In this document: positions 1 to 7,287 of the stretch, piece by piece | How positions within the stretch are numbered: position 1 is the stretch's first letter | Layout of the letters: each line of letters starts with the position of its first letter | Assembly: GCA_027315115.1 (NCBI GenBank) | Contig: DAHUYQ010000018.1 | Location: forward strand, 1-56,346 | Reading direction: 5' to 3' | DNA: 56,346 nt | DNA from: Solirubrobacterales bacterium | GTDB taxonomy: Bacteria > Actinomycetota > Thermoleophilia > Solirubrobacterales > Solirubrobacteraceae | Program-made: the position numbers and the translations under genes | The notes under the pieces: model-generated | The model's input: only the letters and a program-made list of their open reading frames with translations | Database searches by the model: none | What the model was told of the DNA's origin: nothing

Positions 1-6
1 AGGCCC

Positions 7-416
7 TCAGAGCACGTGGTAGCCCAGCCGGCTCGCCGTCACCTCGCCAGCGCGCTCGGCGCTCCCCGCCACCCGACACCAGCGACGCCTTCCGGCCGCT
101 TGCGGTCACATTCGCACGCTTACTGCACGATCCGGGCTAGCTTCATCGCGACTCCGTGGCGGCGAGATGCGGGGAGCACCGCGAGTCGGTACATATTCCC
201 GCGCCAGCCATCCCAGGCAGCGATCAACGCGCCCACGATCGTGCTCCCGCTTTCAGCGACAAGCAGCCCTCCCGGTCGCTCGCACAGCAGCCGTTCCAGG
301 TCCTCAAGCCGGTCGGGCGTGCTCGCATGAGTGCTGCGGGAAACATCCCAGAGCTTGAGGATGGCCGGCCCGTCCTGCGACCTGCCGATGCGCACGCTGA
401 AAGACTCGCTGGTCAA
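7..416 (-). pseudogene. Truncated/frameshifted GNAT acetyltransferase
   Basis: The frame starting at 416 (TTG) gives 98 residues that look like the first two thirds of a GNAT N-acetyltransferase. A beta strand and acetyl-CoA loop region (LAVLPASRRHGVAMKLARIV) is followed at once by a stop. GNAT domains normally run about 140-160 residues. Beyond the stop another frame reads ASLVSGGG, and a third ends in SRLGYHVL before a stop at the window edge. This resembles the family's usual C-terminal end (a short helix, then LGY plus an aromatic residue). I therefore read it as a gene broken by a stop and small indels. The substrate cannot be predicted. Its 5' end lies in a block duplicated at 1830-1987. 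Confidence 0.55.
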
Positions 417-566
417 GAGGCGACTCTACATGACCGCCGAAGACGTTTGCCGCATCCTCTGCCGCGCGTCGACGCCCCGCGATCACGGGTACGCTTCGCT
501 GGTTGCACGGGTCCGATGACAGCCGGTTCGAGGAGCAGCAGCCGATGCCTGGACGCCCGCCCGCAA
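388..566. repeat. Duplicated leader block, copy A
   Basis: This block covers the start of the GNAT remnant, a divergent intergenic region and the first codons of the frameshifted gene. It matches 1830-1987 in the same orientation with indels. The most similar parts are the shared CGCACGCTGAAAGAC start and a stretch of about 60 bases beginning TTGCACGGGTCCGATGA. Both copies place GAGGAGC before an ATG that begins MPGRPP. It looks like a duplicated regulatory/leader segment feeding two otherwise different genes. Confidence 0.6.
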
Positions 567-1050
567 GCCACGATGAGAGCGCCGAGCGGCGCGCCGTGCA
601 GGCGGACGGCGCGTGGTGGTCCCCGGAGCAAGCGCGTCGTCCACTGTGGCTGCCGTGGGTCGCTGGCCCCCACGAGGACGCGCCGGGGCCGGTGCTGGTG
701 AGCCTGACCGAGTTCAAGGCGAACCGCTGGCGGGATCGCCCGGCATGGGGTGGATCGCGCTGGGATTGCGAGCCGGCTGGTACGGGCTGCCAGGCGCGGT
801 CGGCCTCTACCTCTGGAGCGACCTGCCACGGCGATGCGTCGGTTCGCTGTCGGTGTGGACCGAGGAGCAGGCCCTGCGACGCTGGATCAGGCTGCCGCGT
901 CACGTCCAGGTGATGCGTCGCTACCGGCCGCGCGGCACGACACGCTCCACCCAATGGACCTGCGAGACCTTCGACCGAACGGCGATCCACGCCGAGGCGA
1001 AGCGGCATCTTGCCGGCGACCCGGCTGCGGGCAGCCGTATCGTGCCCTGA
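545..1050 (+). pseudogene. Small orphan protein gene broken by one frameshift
   Basis: From the ATG at 545, preceded by GAGGAGC, the frame reads MPGRPP... to VLVSLTEFKANRWRDRP near position 750. Good coding sequence then continues one frame over (GMGWIALGLRAGW ... LYLWSDLP ... GSLSVWTEEQALRRWIRLPR ... VMRRYRPRG) to a stop at 1050. The joined product, about 165 residues, resembles small alpha/beta proteins with the pattern SLT-F ... SVW ... LRRW---P-H---MRRYR seen in actinobacteria and related to the dimeric-barrel monooxygenase/DUF3291 type. I recognise this only loosely. The frame change lies in a G/C-rich run (CGCCCGGCATGGGG) around 740-755. It may be a real mutation or a sequencing error. 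Confidence 0.5.
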
Positions 1051-1079
1051 CTGACCCGTTGCCGTCGGCCGTGTCGGCG

Positions 1080-1520
1080 TCAGTTGGTTGGGTGCCAGCC
1101 GCGTCCTTGCTTGCGCACCTTGCGTTCCTGCTGCAATGCTGGCATCACGCGGTAGAGGTAGTTCTGCTTGATTCCCATCTGCGCCGCGAGTTCCGGGATC
1201 GTGATGCCGGGCTGCTTGGCGACGGCCTCCAACGCCTCGCGTGAGCGTCTACCGCCGCCCCTGGGACGCCCGCCCTGCGAGCGCTTGGCCGCCGTGGGCG
1301 TGGTCGCGGTGACACGCGACCGCTGAGGCTGCCCGCCAGGCCCACGCCTGCGCGCTGTCCGGGTGGCGCTCGCTCGTCTCGTGGCGCTCGCCCCATTGGT
1401 TGCGAGCCCGTCCAACGCCGCGGCGGCGGCCTCCAGGCGTTGAAACTCATCGACGGCTGGGCGCAGCGCGGCGATGCGCTCATCAATCTCCCTGCGCTTC
1501 TGCTCAAGAAACCCTGGCAC
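1080..1520 (-). CDS. Coiled-coil plus winged-helix DNA-binding protein
   Basis: This 146-residue protein has three parts. Residues 1-45 form a charged, heptad-like helix (EQKRREIDERIAALRPAVDE). Residues 45-95 are a low-complexity Arg/Gly/Ser/Thr linker. Residues 95-140 are a helix-turn-helix: a REALEAVAKQPGITIPELAA helix pair followed by MGIKQNYLYRVMPAL. It probably binds DNA as a dimer through the N-terminal helix. The start is GTG with a GGGAGG ribosome site 4 nt upstream. It stands alone in the accessory element, so its target cannot be inferred; a regulator of the element is one option. Confidence 0.65.
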   Translation of the reverse strand: MPGFLEQKRREIDERIAALRPAVDEFQRLEAAAAALDGLATNGASATRRASATRTARRRGPGGQPQRSRVTATTPTAAKRSQGGRPRGGGRRSREALEAVAKQPGITIPELAAQMGIKQNYLYRVMPALQQERKVRKQGRGWHPTN

Positions 1521-1968
1521 GGCGCCTCCCTTGATCTATCGGTGGGCTGACAGATACGAAGGTACAAGACACGGACGACACATCCGACGCCGCGGCCCGC
1601 GGGCCTATCAGGCTCGCCAGCACTCGCCGCCACCGTGCCGTGCCGCCAAGCTGGCCGCCGCATGGGTGGCGCCAGGTCTTCGACGGCCTACGCTCTAGCC
1701 GCGCCGCGCACCAGGGCAAGCGCTACCTGGCGGTGAATGAGCGATACCGGCGGCCAGATGAGCTTTGCCCCCCCAGTGGTCATAGCGGACGAAGGTCGCG
1801 AATCAATCCGTCCTGTCGCCTCGCCCATCCGCACGCTGAAAGACGCGACCCTATGCGACCACCGAAGGCGCTTTGCCGCGCCTCAGAGAGCGCGCGCCGT
1901 GCGGTGATCAGGGTAGGCTTCGGTTGTTGCACGGGTCCGATGAAAGCCGGTTCGAGGAGCAGTTGCGG
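1521..1968. other. Intergenic stretch; no gene recognised
   Basis: This is about 450 bases between divergent genes. Open frames here have atypical composition and no recognisable protein pattern. Its right part (from 1830) is copy B of the duplicated leader block. The rest shows no convincing RNA, repeat or promoter that I can name. Confidence 0.5.
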
Positions 1969-1987
1969 ATGCCTGGGCGCCCGCCGG
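1830..1987. repeat. Duplicated leader block, copy B
   Basis: Second copy of the block at 388-566. The reverse strand still spells FSVRMG where copy A has the GNAT start FSVRIG, but no GNAT gene follows. A divergent gene has therefore probably been lost here while its leader was kept. On the plus strand GAGGAGC precedes the ATG at 1969 by 9 nt. Confidence 0.6.
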
Positions 1988-2529
1988 GAAACTACGAACT
2001 CGGCGAGGGCGGGGTGCAGGAGTTCATGGCCGGGGCTTTGTTCGCCACCGAAGCGCGCGTCTTGAGCCTGCTGCGACGGGACGGGTGGGCCGCGTTTGCG
2101 CTGGCGGTCGCAGTCCCAGGCGGGCAGCAGCCAGCCTTCGACCGGGTACTCGCGCGGTGCGAGCGCCACCGAGCCGGCGAAGAGCGTATCCACGTCGCCT
2201 CGCGGTGGATGACGCTGAGTGTCGGCACGGCGATCAGGGGACTCGCGCGCTTGGATCTGATGCTGACCGGACGCACGCTGCCGCGGCCAGTGCAGGCCCG
2301 GATCGCCTTCGAGTTGGAGAGCTGCGCGGAATATCTGTGGGGCGCCGGCCTGAGCGGCCGGGTGTTGCTGATGCGCGAGCGGACATTCCAGCGGCAGGTC
2401 TCGGGTCCGCCGAATCCCGCAGATCAGCCGGGCCTAGACATCGAAGGCGTAGGAGGGTGCGACGTGCTGCGCGCCGCGCTCGAAGGCGCCGGCATAGAGG
2501 ACGAGTTCTTCCAGGGACGATACGTCTGA
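1969..2529 (+). CDS. Hypothetical protein of the integrated element
   Basis: This is a 186-residue protein that I do not recognise. The chosen ATG has GAGGAG 9 nt upstream and lies in the leader shared with the gene at 545, so both proteins begin MPGRPP and then diverge completely. The middle (residues 20-140) is alpha-helical with regular Leu/Ala spacing (VLSLLRRDGWAAFALAVAV, ARLDLMLTGRTLPRPVQARI). There is no clear membrane segment, signal peptide or catalytic motif. Its place between a decayed gene and the excisionase suggests element cargo. Confidence 0.5.
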   Translation: MPGRPPGNYELGEGGVQEFMAGALFATEARVLSLLRRDGWAAFALAVAVPGGQQPAFDRVLARCERHRAGEERIHVASRWMTLSVGTAIRGLARLDLMLTGRTLPRPVQARIAFELESCAEYLWGAGLSGRVLLMRERTFQRQVSGPPNPADQPGLDIEGVGGCDVLRAALEGAGIEDEFFQGRYV

Positions 2530-2715
2530 GTTGCCACGCTCCGCGAGGATCGTGCGACAACCGCTGGGGAACGATCGCCTGCCCGTGCCCACCCAAGTCC
2601 CCTGATACGACATCGACGCTTGTTCTCGAAGTCTGTTGAGCCAAGGGAAGTTCTGCACGCGGCTCTCAGGCAAACTCGTTGGCCGCATCGAGCCTTCAGG
2701 GGTCAGTATCCCCAT

Positions 2716-2991
2716 ATGAACGACAGCTACGGACCGTATGGGATCGACCTCCTCAAGCCCGCCGAGGTAGCTGCTCGGCTTCGGGTCTCGCGGACGTGGC
2801 TCTACGACGCAGCCAAAGAGGGGCGCATCCCGTCGATCAGAATCGGCGGTGAGGAGGGACCACTGCGATTCGTCCCCGAGGACATCGAGCGCTGGGTGAA
2901 CGACGCGAGGGCCGCATGGAGTCCGGGGCGCTCGGCACAGCCGACCTCCGCTGCTCAGCGACTCGCTGCGCGCGCCCGACGATCTGCATAG
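2716..2991 (+). CDS. Excisionase-like helix-turn-helix protein
   Basis: This 91-residue protein has the excisionase/AlpA-type winged helix. Residues 8-60 read LLKPAEVAARLRVSRTWLYD as helix-turn-helix, then a wing (GRIPSIRIGGEEGPLRFVPE) and the DIERWVND helix. Such proteins bend attachment-site DNA to direct excision, or act as small regulators. The start is the ATG just before NDSYGPYG; upstream codons look non-coding. Its 3' end overlaps the 3' end of the converging integrase gene by 37 bp. Pairing with a tyrosine integrase supports the excisionase reading, although related helix-turn-helix proteins have other jobs. Confidence 0.72.
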   Translation: MNDSYGPYGIDLLKPAEVAARLRVSRTWLYDAAKEGRIPSIRIGGEEGPLRFVPEDIERWVNDARAAWSPGRSAQPTSAAQRLAARARRSA

Positions 2992-4325
2992 CGATCGAGC
3001 CTGCGACCGCTGTGCTCGCGCGCGGCGCGTGCGATCGCTGCCTCGGTCGCCTTCGCACCCTCAGCGAGCACATGGCGCTCAAGATGCCCGTAGTAGCGCT
3101 CGGTCGTGCCAATGTCTGCGTGCCCAAGCTGCTCCTGCACATACTTGAGTGAGTTCCCACCCGCCAGCCAGGCCGCTGCAGCGGTGTGCCGCAGGGCATG
3201 CAGCGGCATGTCACGCAAGCCCGCGTCCTGCAATGCGCCCTTGTGCCAATCCCGTGAGACGGTCGTGCGGTCTAGCGGCTCGCCGTCGCCGTTGCCCGCC
3301 CAACGGCCCCTGTCGGTCTTGCGCACTCGTACAGGCATGGTGTAGAGCAGCGCGTTCAGCTTGTCGCCGCCGGCCATCGCTCCGCGGTGCTCCACCTGCT
3401 CGCGCACGGAGGCTGAAAGGCCCGGCCCGATCTCGACCGCCCGAAAGCGATCGGACTTCGTGGAGCCGACCTTTCCCTTCTTACGCGAGCGATAGACGAT
3501 GATCACGCCACCGGAGTCTTCGAGCTCAAGATCTCCGAGCTGCAGAGCGATCGCCTCGGAGATGCGCAAGCCGCTGCCGATCAGCAGCTCCGCAAGCGGC
3601 CGGTAGACCGGCGAGCACGAGTCGAGGTAGAGCGGAATCTCATGCAGCCTCAGGTAGTCGCGCTCGACATGCCCCAAGGGAAGCTTCGGGACCTCAAGCG
3701 CCGGGTTGATGACCATCAGCTTTTCTTTGGCCGCTTCGTTCAGGCAGACGACGAGCGTGGTGAGGGTGTTGTTGACCGTCTTCGGCGCAATCTCACCAGC
3801 TTCCATCGATTCGGTCATCGCATCCATCAGGTCACGGACGTGCCCAACTTCCATCACCCCGAGCGGGACCGACTCAAGCGCCGGCAGAAGCCGGATGCGC
3901 CCATCGCGCTCATACGCGCTCCAGCTGCCTTCCTCGAGATAGGGCTTGCGGCGCTTGAGCCAACGCGGCCAGAACTCGCCAAAAGTCTCTCTCGTGTGGA
4001 CGACCTCGCGCCGCTCGACCCGCTCGATCTGGCGCCGCCGCCAGTTCGAAGCAGCGGTCGGGCTCGTAAAGCCCCGCTTCTGAGTCCAGGTCCCATCGGA
4101 GCGCTTGACCTTGCAACGCCATCTCGTGCCCTTCGCCGTCTGGTAGGGGTAGACCCCGCCATTCTCGCCATAGCTCGTCCGCTTACGCTCGTTGAGCTTC
4201 TGATCGTGGATCGCTTCATCGAACGCCCTGGCCGCCGCCTCGGAGTCGAAGCGACGAGAGCGCTGCCGCCCATCGGCGTCGCGCCAGCGAACCTCCCAAG
4301 TACCCCTGGTCAGGCTGTAGCTCAC
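2955..4325 (-). CDS. Tyrosine-family site-specific integrase
   Basis: This 456-residue phage-type integrase cuts and rejoins attP/attB through a 3'-phosphotyrosine intermediate. The N-terminus has two beta-rich arm-binding repeats, at residues 8-40 (VRWRDADGRQRSRRFD) and 66-100. A SAM-like core-binding domain spans about 112-210 and the catalytic domain about 225-425. Catalytic residues are visible: Arg254 (SGLRISEA), His376 and Arg379 (HALRHT), His402 (LGHADIGTT) and Tyr412 (YYGHL). It has full family length and no disruption. It lies next to tRNA-Leu, its likely target, and its start codon overlaps the stop of the small gene before it (ATGA). Confidence 0.93.
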   Translation of the reverse strand: MSYSLTRGTWEVRWRDADGRQRSRRFDSEAAARAFDEAIHDQKLNERKRTSYGENGGVYPYQTAKGTRWRCKVKRSDGTWTQKRGFTSPTAASNWRRRQIERVERREVVHTRETFGEFWPRWLKRRKPYLEEGSWSAYERDGRIRLLPALESVPLGVMEVGHVRDLMDAMTESMEAGEIAPKTVNNTLTTLVVCLNEAAKEKLMVINPALEVPKLPLGHVERDYLRLHEIPLYLDSCSPVYRPLAELLIGSGLRISEAIALQLGDLELEDSGGVIIVYRSRKKGKVGSTKSDRFRAVEIGPGLSASVREQVEHRGAMAGGDKLNALLYTMPVRVRKTDRGRWAGNGDGEPLDRTTVSRDWHKGALQDAGLRDMPLHALRHTAAAAWLAGGNSLKYVQEQLGHADIGTTERYYGHLERHVLAEGAKATEAAIARAAREHSGRRLDRYADRRARAASR

Positions 4326-4486
4326 GTTGCCTCCCCGACTCGCGCGATGCTCAGGCTCTCGCGGAACGCGCGAGCGCTCTCTTCGCCGTCAAGGCGGCGC
4401 ATGTGTCGGCGCCCGTCGACGTCTCGCCAGCGGCACAAGTACATGGTCTCGGCTCTGCGGGGGTGGCTCTCAACGATGCTGGTCAT
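4322..4486 (-). CDS. Mini-protein resembling the integrase arm-binding repeat
   Basis: This 54-residue protein is translationally coupled to the integrase by a 4-nt ATGA overlap. The ATG has AGGAGGAG 5-6 nt upstream, the strongest ribosome site in the region. Its core (MYLCRWRDVDGRRHMRRLD, then EESARAFRESL) matches the first repeat of the integrase itself (WEVRWRDADGRQRSRRFD, then SEAAARAFDEAI). It is thus a free copy of the N-terminal DNA-binding repeat. It may bind the arm-type sites and modulate integration, or be a split-off first repeat of a longer ancestral integrase. Function is inferred. Confidence 0.7.
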   Translation of the reverse strand: MTSIVESHPRRAETMYLCRWRDVDGRRHMRRLDGEESARAFRESLSIARVGEAT

Positions 4487-4533
4487 CGGGCTCCTCCTGC
4501 CGAACACCCGGCACCCATGATGTTCGGCAAATC

Positions 4534-4564
4534 GTTCGGCTGTGCCATTGGCACAGAACCGAAC
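4534..4564. repeat. Imperfect inverted repeat upstream of the integrase operon
   Basis: GTTCGGCTGTGCC and GGCACAGAACCGAAC form an imperfect 13-15 bp dyad around ATT, and another TGTTCGGC lies just to its left. The position between tRNA-Leu and the integrase operon suits arm-type integrase sites or an operator for the operon. Confidence 0.45.
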
Positions 4565-4601
4565 AATAGCACCCGACTGCGATGGACCCGGCCGCTCCAC
4601 A

Positions 4602-4630
4602 GAAAAGCCCTGCGTTTGCAGGGCTTTTCC
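4602..4630. terminator. Bidirectional rho-independent terminator
   Basis: A perfect AAAAGCCCTGC / GCAGGGCTTTT stem with a short GTTT loop is flanked by A and T runs on both sides. It lies 5 bases beyond the 3' end of tRNA-Leu on the minus strand and can terminate in either direction. Confidence 0.85.
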
Positions 4631-4634
4631 TCAT

Positions 4635-4719
<85 letters not shown>

Positions 4720-4729
4720 AGAGGGGGCG

Positions 4730-4735
4730 AGTATA
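4730..4735 (-). promoter_or_regulatory. -10 box of tRNA-Leu
   Basis: TATACT on the minus strand ends 10 bases before the tRNA 5' end. It is an AT-rich hexamer in very GC-rich DNA, well placed for a short 5' leader. No clear -35 box is visible. Confidence 0.6.
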
Positions 4736-4809
4736 GCCAGCGGTGGCCGTTCGGAGCTTGCGGTCGCGTCGCTGCCGGCGCCGCCGCGCGGGCTTCCGGG
4801 CCCCGACGG

Positions 4810-4853
4810 TTGCATCCGTCCGTAGATACCGCTACTGTACGAACAGGTGTTCG
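4810..4853 (+). promoter_or_regulatory. lexA promoter with SOS box
   Basis: TTGCAT (4810-4815), a 17-base spacer and TACTGT (4833-4838) form a promoter. The palindrome CGAACAGGTGTTCG (4840-4853) covers the expected transcription start. It matches the Gram-positive/actinobacterial LexA operator CGAAC-N4-GTTCG exactly, so lexA is very probably autorepressed. Confidence 0.88.
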
Positions 4854-4893
4854 TTCAAAGCCGTATGGGCCTATCGACAGGAGCCGCGTCTCA

Positions 4894-5517
4894 ATGGACA
4901 TGACGAAGCGTCAGCAGGAGATCTTCGACTTTATCCGCAAGCACTCGGCGAGGCATGGCTATCCGCCCACCGTGCGGGACATCGGCAAGGCGGTCGGGCT
5001 GGCGTCGTCTTCGACGGTGCATGCGCATCTGGCGAACCTGGAGAAGCTCGGGCTGCTGCGGCGCGATCCCTCCAAGCCACGCGCGATCGAGCTGCTGGAC
5101 AAGGCGGTCGGCGGTGCCGTGGACAGCGTGCGCAGCTTCGTCGCGGGAGGAGGGCTTCCGCTGGTCGGCTCGGTGGCGGCGGGCCAGCCGATCCTGGCCG
5201 AGGAGAACATCGAGGAATACGTGCCGGTGCCCGATATGGCCGGGGGCGCGGACGGCGAGTATCTGCTGCGGATTCGTGGGGAGTCGATGAAGGACGCGGG
5301 CATCCTCGACGGCGACCTCGTCGTCGTGCGATCGCAGGACACCGCAACCGACGGGGAGATCGTCGTCGCGCTGCTTGGCGAGGAGGCGACCGTCAAGCGG
5401 TTCTTCCGCGAATCGGACCACATCAGGCTGCAGCCGGAAAACGAGACGATGGAGCCGATCCGCAGCCGCGAAGTCGAGGTGCTCGGCCGCGTCGTCGGCC
5501 TCCTGCGCCGCGTTTGA
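4894..5517 (+). CDS. lexA: LexA repressor, SOS regulator
   Basis: This 207-residue SOS repressor is self-cleaved upon contact with RecA filaments. The N-terminal winged helix-turn-helix spans residues 3-65 (RQQEIFDFIRKHSARHGYPP, GLASSSTVHAHLANLE). The S24 peptidase domain follows, with cleavage site Ala96-Gly97 (SVAAGQP), nucleophile Ser131 (GESMKDAG) and general base Lys168 (EATVKRF). Length is normal. The ATG chosen follows an AGGAG 12 nt upstream, with a second ATG two codons later. A perfect SOS box sits in its promoter. The gene ends inside a 21-bp tandem repeat. Confidence 0.97.
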   Translation: MDMTKRQQEIFDFIRKHSARHGYPPTVRDIGKAVGLASSSTVHAHLANLEKLGLLRRDPSKPRAIELLDKAVGGAVDSVRSFVAGGGLPLVGSVAAGQPILAEENIEEYVPVPDMAGGADGEYLLRIRGESMKDAGILDGDLVVVRSQDTATDGEIVVALLGEEATVKRFFRESDHIRLQPENETMEPIRSREVEVLGRVVGLLRRV

Positions 5518-5552
5518 GGTGACCGGCGCCGCGTCTGAGGTGACCGGCGCTG
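5505..5552. repeat. 21-bp tandem duplication across the lexA stop codon
   Basis: GCGCCGCGTTTGAGGTGACC and one further base (5505-5525) are repeated at 5526-5546 with one change (TTTGA to TCTGA), and a third partial unit follows. The first unit contains the last codons and stop of lexA, so the 3' end of the gene appears locally duplicated. Confidence 0.85.
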
Positions 5553-5639
5553 TGCCGGCAGCGCGCCGACGAGCGCCAGAGCATCCCAAGCGTCGCCAGC
5601 GAATGTGGCCCCGCCCTGGCGCGACAGCCCTTCAGGCGC

Positions 5640-5645
5640 TAGATT
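5640..5645 (+). promoter_or_regulatory. -10 box of the RNase P RNA gene
   Basis: TAGATT lies 6 bases before the first paired base of the RNase P RNA (5652), as expected for a transcript that starts at the mature 5' end. The same GCTAGATTG context recurs at 14550. Confidence 0.6.
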
Positions 5646-5649
5646 GAAG

Positions 5650-5978
5650 GTGCGGGCCAGGTGGCCGCCGGGGCTCCCCGCCCCGGAGGAAAGTCCGGGC
5701 ATCGCAGGGCAGAGTGGTCGGGACACCGACCCGGGGAAACCCGCGGGAAAGTGCCACAGAAACAAACCGCCGACGTGAGCCGTCCCACGTGAACGGCTTG
5801 CGGGCAAGGGTGAAATGGTGCGGTAAGAGCGCACCAGCGTCGCGGTGACGCGGCGGCTGGGCAAACCCCACTCGATGCAAGGCCAAACAGGACCGCTTGC
5901 AGGTAGCCCGCCAAGGTCCAGGTAGGCCGCTTAGATGGATGGTCACCCAACGACAGGACCCGGCTTATCGGCCCGCTA
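5650..5978 (+). ncRNA. rnpB: RNase P RNA (class A)
   Basis: This is the catalytic RNA that trims tRNA 5' leaders. Conserved bacterial class A elements appear in order: GAGGAAAGTCCGGGC near the 5' end, ACAGAAA, GGGTGAAA then GGTAAGAGCGCACC, GGCAAACCCC, AGATGGATGGTC, and ACAGGACCCGGCTTAT near the 3' end. The terminal helix P1 is formed by GCGGGCC (5652-5658) and GGCCCGC (5970-5976). A rho-independent terminator follows within 10 bases. Ends are set by P1 and accurate to a few bases. Confidence 0.95.
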
Positions 5979-5981
5979 AGG

Positions 5982-6007
5982 AAAAGCCCCGCTCCGGCGG
6001 GGCTTTT
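5982..6007 (+). terminator. rnpB terminator
   Basis: The stem AAAAGCCCCGC / GCGGGGCTTTT with loop TCCG and T-run is a classic intrinsic terminator immediately after the RNase P RNA. Confidence 0.9.
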
Positions 6008-6069
6008 CTATGCGGCGGCCACAAACTGTCCCGCTCACCGACGCTCCGTCGGATAGAGCATTGCGACCG

Positions 6070-6897
6070 ATGCTTGCCGAGATCCTCGAACGCGTCTTCA
6101 GCCCGCTGCGACGGCGACTGCGCAGCAGCCGCGGCATCGCCGCGACGGCCATGACCGCGTGCGCGCTGCTGTTCGCGACATCCTCGAGCAGCCGGCCGGC
6201 ACACGCCTTCCTGACGGTTCTGATCGCCTCGCCGGCGCTCTGGTCGCTTGGCTGGTGGCTTGCCGGCGTGCTGCACGACGTCGGCGAGAGCCTGCTGCGC
6301 GGCGCGCCGCCCGACGTGCGGGTGGGCCGAGGATGGCAGTCCAGCAGCGCCGCCACCGTCGCCGCCGATCTCAAGCAGGACGCCGGAGCGCGTTTGTTCA
6401 CAGATCGCGGAGGCATCCTGCTGCGCAAGCGCGCCTGGCTCGTGGCCTCCGGCACGCCGCCGATCGAGATCGATCTGCGCAGCTTCGCGCGCGCGGCGAG
6501 CCTCCAGCGCTCACATCCGCAGTACGTGGCCCGATTCCGTGAACGGGCGTATTGGTGGTACGCGGACGCGGTCTACTGGACCATCGCCAGCTACCAGAGC
6601 GCGGACGTGAGGGCGCTGCTGCACGCCAAGGCGCTGCTGCACGACCGCAAGCTCGCGCACGCACGCGCCCTGATGGCCGCATCCCGCTCACCGGCGAGCC
6701 GCAAACGTGAACACATCCCGCGCGAGGTCAAGCTCACGGTGTGGGAGCGCGACGGCGGTCGCTGCACGCAGTACGACTGCGCCTTCGACCTCCAGTACGA
6801 CCACGTGATCCCGTTCAGCCTGGGCGGGTCCTCGACGGTGGAGAACCTGCAACTGCTCTGCGCCCGCTGCAACCAGAGCAAGGGCGGCCGGCTCTAG
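6070..6897 (+). CDS. Membrane-anchored HNH nuclease-domain protein
   Basis: This protein of about 275 residues ends in an HNH domain: GRCTQYDCAFDLQYDHVIPF, then GGSSTVENLQLLCARCNQSK. The DH pair is the catalytic centre, the Asn lies in NLQLLC, and Cys residues could hold zinc. Near the N-terminus two hydrophobic stretches (AATAMTACALLFA and FLTVLIASPALWSLGWWLAG, about residues 25-70) predict membrane segments. A middle region rich in Trp/Tyr (RERAYWWYADAVYWTIASYQ) is unrecognised. The start is uncertain; I took the first ATG clear of the rnpB terminator. An HNH domain joined to membrane helices is unusual; nuclease activity is inferred from the motif only. Confidence 0.75.
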   Translation: MLAEILERVFSPLRRRLRSSRGIAATAMTACALLFATSSSSRPAHAFLTVLIASPALWSLGWWLAGVLHDVGESLLRGAPPDVRVGRGWQSSSAATVAADLKQDAGARLFTDRGGILLRKRAWLVASGTPPIEIDLRSFARAASLQRSHPQYVARFRERAYWWYADAVYWTIASYQSADVRALLHAKALLHDRKLAHARALMAASRSPASRKREHIPREVKLTVWERDGGRCTQYDCAFDLQYDHVIPFSLGGSSTVENLQLLCARCNQSKGGRL

Positions 6898-6933
6898 CGG
6901 ACCGGCTCGACGACGGCGCTCAGCGGCGACCGG

Positions 6934-7278
6934 CTACTCGGCAAGCTCAGATGGCGAGGAGATGAGATTGAGGTGTCTCTCGACCCGCGCGATTTCGAGC
7001 AGGCGCGAGACCTGCCTGCCGCCCGGCACCACGGCGAAGCGTCGGCCGCTCTGCTCGCAGCGCTCGCGCGCGGTCAGGATCGAGCGCAGACCCGTCGAGT
7101 CCATGAACTCGAGCCGGCTGAGGTCGATGATGATCGTCGCGGGGTCACCGTTGCCGATCTCCTCGAAGCGGGCGCTGAACGCCGGGGCGCTCGCAAGGTC
7201 GAGCTCGCCGTGCAGCCCGATCACCGCGTTGCCGCCCTGCCGGTCGACCTCGATGCGTAGACGGTCATCCACGGGCAT
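6934..7278 (-). CDS. STAS-domain anti-sigma factor antagonist
   Basis: A 114-residue single-domain STAS protein of the RsbV/SpoIIAA type. Unphosphorylated, it binds an RsbW-like kinase and frees its sigma factor. The phospho-acceptor motif is clear at residues 58-64 (MDSTGLR, with Ser as the target), following IIIDLSRLEF. The beta-alpha pattern covers the whole length. It lies 9 nt downstream of the SpoIIE-type phosphatase gene and is probably co-transcribed with it, so the phosphatase is its natural activator. Its kinase partner could be the RsbW-like protein encoded at 11390-12250. Confidence 0.92.
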   Translation of the reverse strand: MPVDDRLRIEVDRQGGNAVIGLHGELDLASAPAFSARFEEIGNGDPATIIIDLSRLEFMDSTGLRSILTARERCEQSGRRFAVVPGGRQVSRLLEIARVERHLNLISSPSELAE

Positions 7279-7287
7279 GGGCAGAGC

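Noticed and set aside
5632..5950. Open frames on both strands across 5630-5950
   Set aside because: They lie entirely within the RNase P RNA gene.
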